64,000 bases of DNA from Patiriisocius marinistellae (lineage in GTDB: Bacteria > Bacteroidota > Bacteroidia > Flavobacteriales > Flavobacteriaceae), in contig NZ_BKCF01000005.1 in the NCBI RefSeq assembly GCF_009014635.1, positions 1 through 64,000 on the forward strand, read 5' to 3'. A model generated the notes under the pieces. The model was not told the DNA's origin and ran no database searches. It worked only from the letters and a program-made list of their open reading frames with translations. The position numbers and the translations under genes were made by a program. Each line of letters begins with the position of its first letter. Position 1 is the stretch's first letter. Of the stretch, positions 62,253-64,000 are shown piece after piece.

Positions 62253-62491
62253 TGTTTAAAAGGATAATAAATTATAAAGGTTTTTGGAAGTCCGTTTTAA
62301 TTCTAGGTGTGAGTTTTGGGGTTATACTATTTCTTTTAAAATGGGCGTTTTCTGGTTTTTCATTTGAAAATCTATCACCCACACCTCGTTTTTTTATTGG
62401 TTGGGCGATGACCTCGCTTTTTTATGGTTTAATAATGACTTTCATAAAATTTTGGGCAAAGCTCAAAGAAAAAGACAATCGTAGTAAATGA
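62252..62491 (+). CDS. Small two-helix membrane protein
   Basis: 79 residues: two membrane helices (~13-33 and ~46-68) linked by FSFENLSPTPRFFIGW, with a charged tail. Overlaps MazG-like stop by one base and aroA start by four bases, so it is in the same transcript. Matches the small DUF6095-like membrane proteins of Flavobacteriia by layout; family call is tentative. Confidence 0.78.
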   Translation: MFKRIINYKGFWKSVLILGVSFGVILFLLKWAFSGFSFENLSPTPRFFIGWAMTSLFYGLIMTFIKFWAKLKEKDNRSK

Positions 62492-63723
62492 TAGCACAGC
62501 TAAAAAAAATAAATACAGTAAAAAACGCAGTCGTTGCTATCACTGGATCAAAAAGTGAGAGTAATCGATTGTTGATTTTACAAGCATTATTTCCAGACAT
62601 TGCAATTGAAAACCTATCAAATAGTGACGATACTGTTGTGCTTAGTAAAGCATTAAAAAGCACTAACCCCGTTGTAGATATTCACCATGCGGGAACTGCA
62701 ATGCGGTTTTTAACAGCGTATTTTGTAGCAAAAAAAGACTCAAATGTTGTGCTAACAGGTAGTTCAAGAATGCAAGAAAGGCCCATAGGGTTATTAGTAC
62801 AAGCGTTACGAGAAATGGGTGCAAATATTGAATATCAAGAAAACGAAGGCTTTCCGCCACTGCAAATTAAAGGTGTTGAAAAGTTAAAAAATAAAGTAAC
62901 AATAGCCGCGGGCGTGAGTAGTCAATATATTTCGGCATTAATGCTTATTGCGCCTAGTTTAAAAGAAGGACTAAAGATTGAATTGATAGGTGATATTACA
63001 TCGCGTCCTTATCTTGAAATGACATTAAAATTACTAAAAGAAATAGGTGTCACATATCATTTTCAAGGTCAAAACATTACAATTTCTCCTCTTACAAAGA
63101 TAGCTCCGCAAACAATAACAGTAGAGTCAGATTGGTCTTCGGCTTCTTATTTTTATAGTTTGGTAGCGCTCTCGAGTAACATGTCTGTGACGCTCTCTGC
63201 CTATAAAAAAGATAGCTTGCAAGGAGATGCTTCGCTAGCAACGGTGTATGAAAATTTTGGCGTGATTACTCAATTTAATGGCGATAATACCATTACTATA
63301 ACTAAAGAAAAAGAGGTTGATTTAACAGAGATACACCTTAATTTAATCAACACGCCAGATATTGCTCAAACAATTGCAGTGACAAGTTTTGGGTTGGGTA
63401 TTTCTTGTAATCTAACAGGTTTACATACGTTGAAAATTAAAGAGACAGACCGCCTTGAAGCTCTTAAAACTGAGCTCTCAAAACTTGGTGCTTCTATCAA
63501 TGTCACTAATAAATCCTTGCACCTTAAAGCAAATAGTGTAGCAAAAATTTCAGAAGTTAAAACAATTGAGACATACCAAGATCACCGTATGGCGATGGCA
63601 TTTGCTCCGTTAGCTTTGCTGTTTCCTGTCGCAATTGAAGATCCAATGGTTGTTTCAAAATCGTATCCAGAATTTTATAGTGATTTAGAAAAAATAGGAA
63701 TTAGCACTACATTTTTAGAATAA
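62488..63723 (+). CDS. aroA: 3-phosphoshikimate 1-carboxyvinyltransferase (EPSP synthase)
   Basis: 411 residues. GSKSESNRLLILQAL (phosphate-binding Lys/Arg), HAGTAMRFLTAY, MQERPIGLLVQALREMGA, KETDRLEALKTELSKLGA and YQDHRMAMAFAPLAL. Joins shikimate-3-phosphate and PEP in the pathway that also feeds the pheA operon 11 kb upstream. Its start overlaps the small membrane gene by four bases. Confidence 0.97.
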   Translation: MIAQLKKINTVKNAVVAITGSKSESNRLLILQALFPDIAIENLSNSDDTVVLSKALKSTNPVVDIHHAGTAMRFLTAYFVAKKDSNVVLTGSSRMQERPIGLLVQALREMGANIEYQENEGFPPLQIKGVEKLKNKVTIAAGVSSQYISALMLIAPSLKEGLKIELIGDITSRPYLEMTLKLLKEIGVTYHFQGQNITISPLTKIAPQTITVESDWSSASYFYSLVALSSNMSVTLSAYKKDSLQGDASLATVYENFGVITQFNGDNTITITKEKEVDLTEIHLNLINTPDIAQTIAVTSFGLGISCNLTGLHTLKIKETDRLEALKTELSKLGASINVTNKSLHLKANSVAKISEVKTIETYQDHRMAMAFAPLALLFPVAIEDPMVVSKSYPEFYSDLEKIGISTTFLE

Positions 63724-63743
63724 ATTTTTGATGTTAATATTTA

Positions 63744-63864
63744 CTTCGGAAATGTGACTATTTTTAAATAACTGCTATTAATTAAACCTATTGTTTGCAT
63801 TTTTCGTGATTATACAACTTAGTTTAATGAGATAAGAGCGCTTTGATACTTAATATTTCCGAAG
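63744..63864. repeat. Inverted pair of the CTTCGGAAAT motif after aroA
   Basis: CTTCGGAAAT at 63744-63753 and ATTTCCGAAG at 63855-63864 face each other 101 bases apart in the 277-base space after aroA. No other structure or gene was recognised between them. Confidence 0.5.
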
Positions 63865-63961
63865 AAATTAAAGAGTTTTGAAATTTCGGGAAAGAAAAGA
63901 CTGCAAATTTCAACGTTTTATTTTTGTTTTTACCCTCATAATGAGATTCTTCAAAAGATAA

Positions 63962-64000
63962 ATGCCGTTTTACTTGACAACGCCTATCGCCAGATTGTAT
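63962..64000 (+). CDS. Possible start of a gene cut by the window end
   Basis: An ATG at 63962 opens MPFYLTTPIARLY and is open to the window end. A -7 box TATTTTTG lies at 63919-63926. Too short to identify. Confidence 0.2.
   Translation, partial: MPFYLTTPIARLY

Overview
The window is a low-GC, gene-dense stretch of a Bacteroidota chromosome, almost certainly a member of the family Flavobacteriaceae. The evidence is a type IX secretion (T9SS) adhesin with a CHU_C-type C-terminus followed by PorP/SprF and OmpA proteins, a gliding-motility GldA ATPase, the Bacteroidota promoter signature (TTG, about 19 bases, TAnnTTTG), no clear Shine-Dalgarno sites, and flavobacterial neighbour pairs (2TM protein-folA, M23 peptidase-alaS, rsgA-dtd-aroA). 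No rRNA, tRNA, CRISPR array, insertion sequence or prophage was found.

Layout. 1-4643: T9SS cell-surface locus (repeat adhesin, SprF-like, OmpA-like). 4717-8747: four small acidic lipoproteins flanking a divergent putative DNA-repair cassette (radical SAM protein plus DUF4130 protein against an S24/LexA-like regulator) with three dyad operators. 9206-14843: waaA, a sugar-type aminotransferase, fabD, a flavin-type stress protein and folA. 14916-26039: PLP enzyme, galE, Na+/H+ antiporter, era, an M90 peptidase gene broken by one in-frame TAG, der, a lipoprotein resembling the periplasmic N-domain of GldM, and a large outer-membrane barrel protein. 26298-30677: TPM/LemA envelope cluster, MerR regulator and M23 peptidase. 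30798-39116: alaS, GSCFA protein, DUF6252-like lipoprotein, a TPR histidine kinase/LuxR response regulator pair and a tandem DUF302 lipoprotein. 39204-43840: metK behind a SAM-II-type riboswitch with long loops, then OsmC, Rrf2 and a PAPS-reductase-family gene. 43870-49566: a six-gene operon made of three copies of a two-gene unit (PagL-like outer-membrane hydrolase plus GIN-domain lipoprotein). 49726-54238: gldA, then pheA and DAHP synthase/chorismate mutase behind an aromatic leader-peptide attenuator, then rsgA and dtd. 54302-63723: four tandem DUF3857 transglutaminase-like proteins, of which three have lost the catalytic Cys and His, then a MazG-like protein, a small membrane protein and aroA.

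The strongest candidates for undescribed biology are the triplicated hydrolase/GIN unit, the DUF3857 array built of one apparent enzyme plus three apparent pseudoenzymes, the stand-alone GldM-N lipoprotein, and the repair cassette with its triple operator. The two RNA-level switches (SAM-II-like before metK; Phe/Tyr/Trp-rich leader peptide before pheA) are well supported by sequence. A short dispersed motif, CTTCGGAAAT, is strongly concentrated in the intergenic spaces and remains unexplained.
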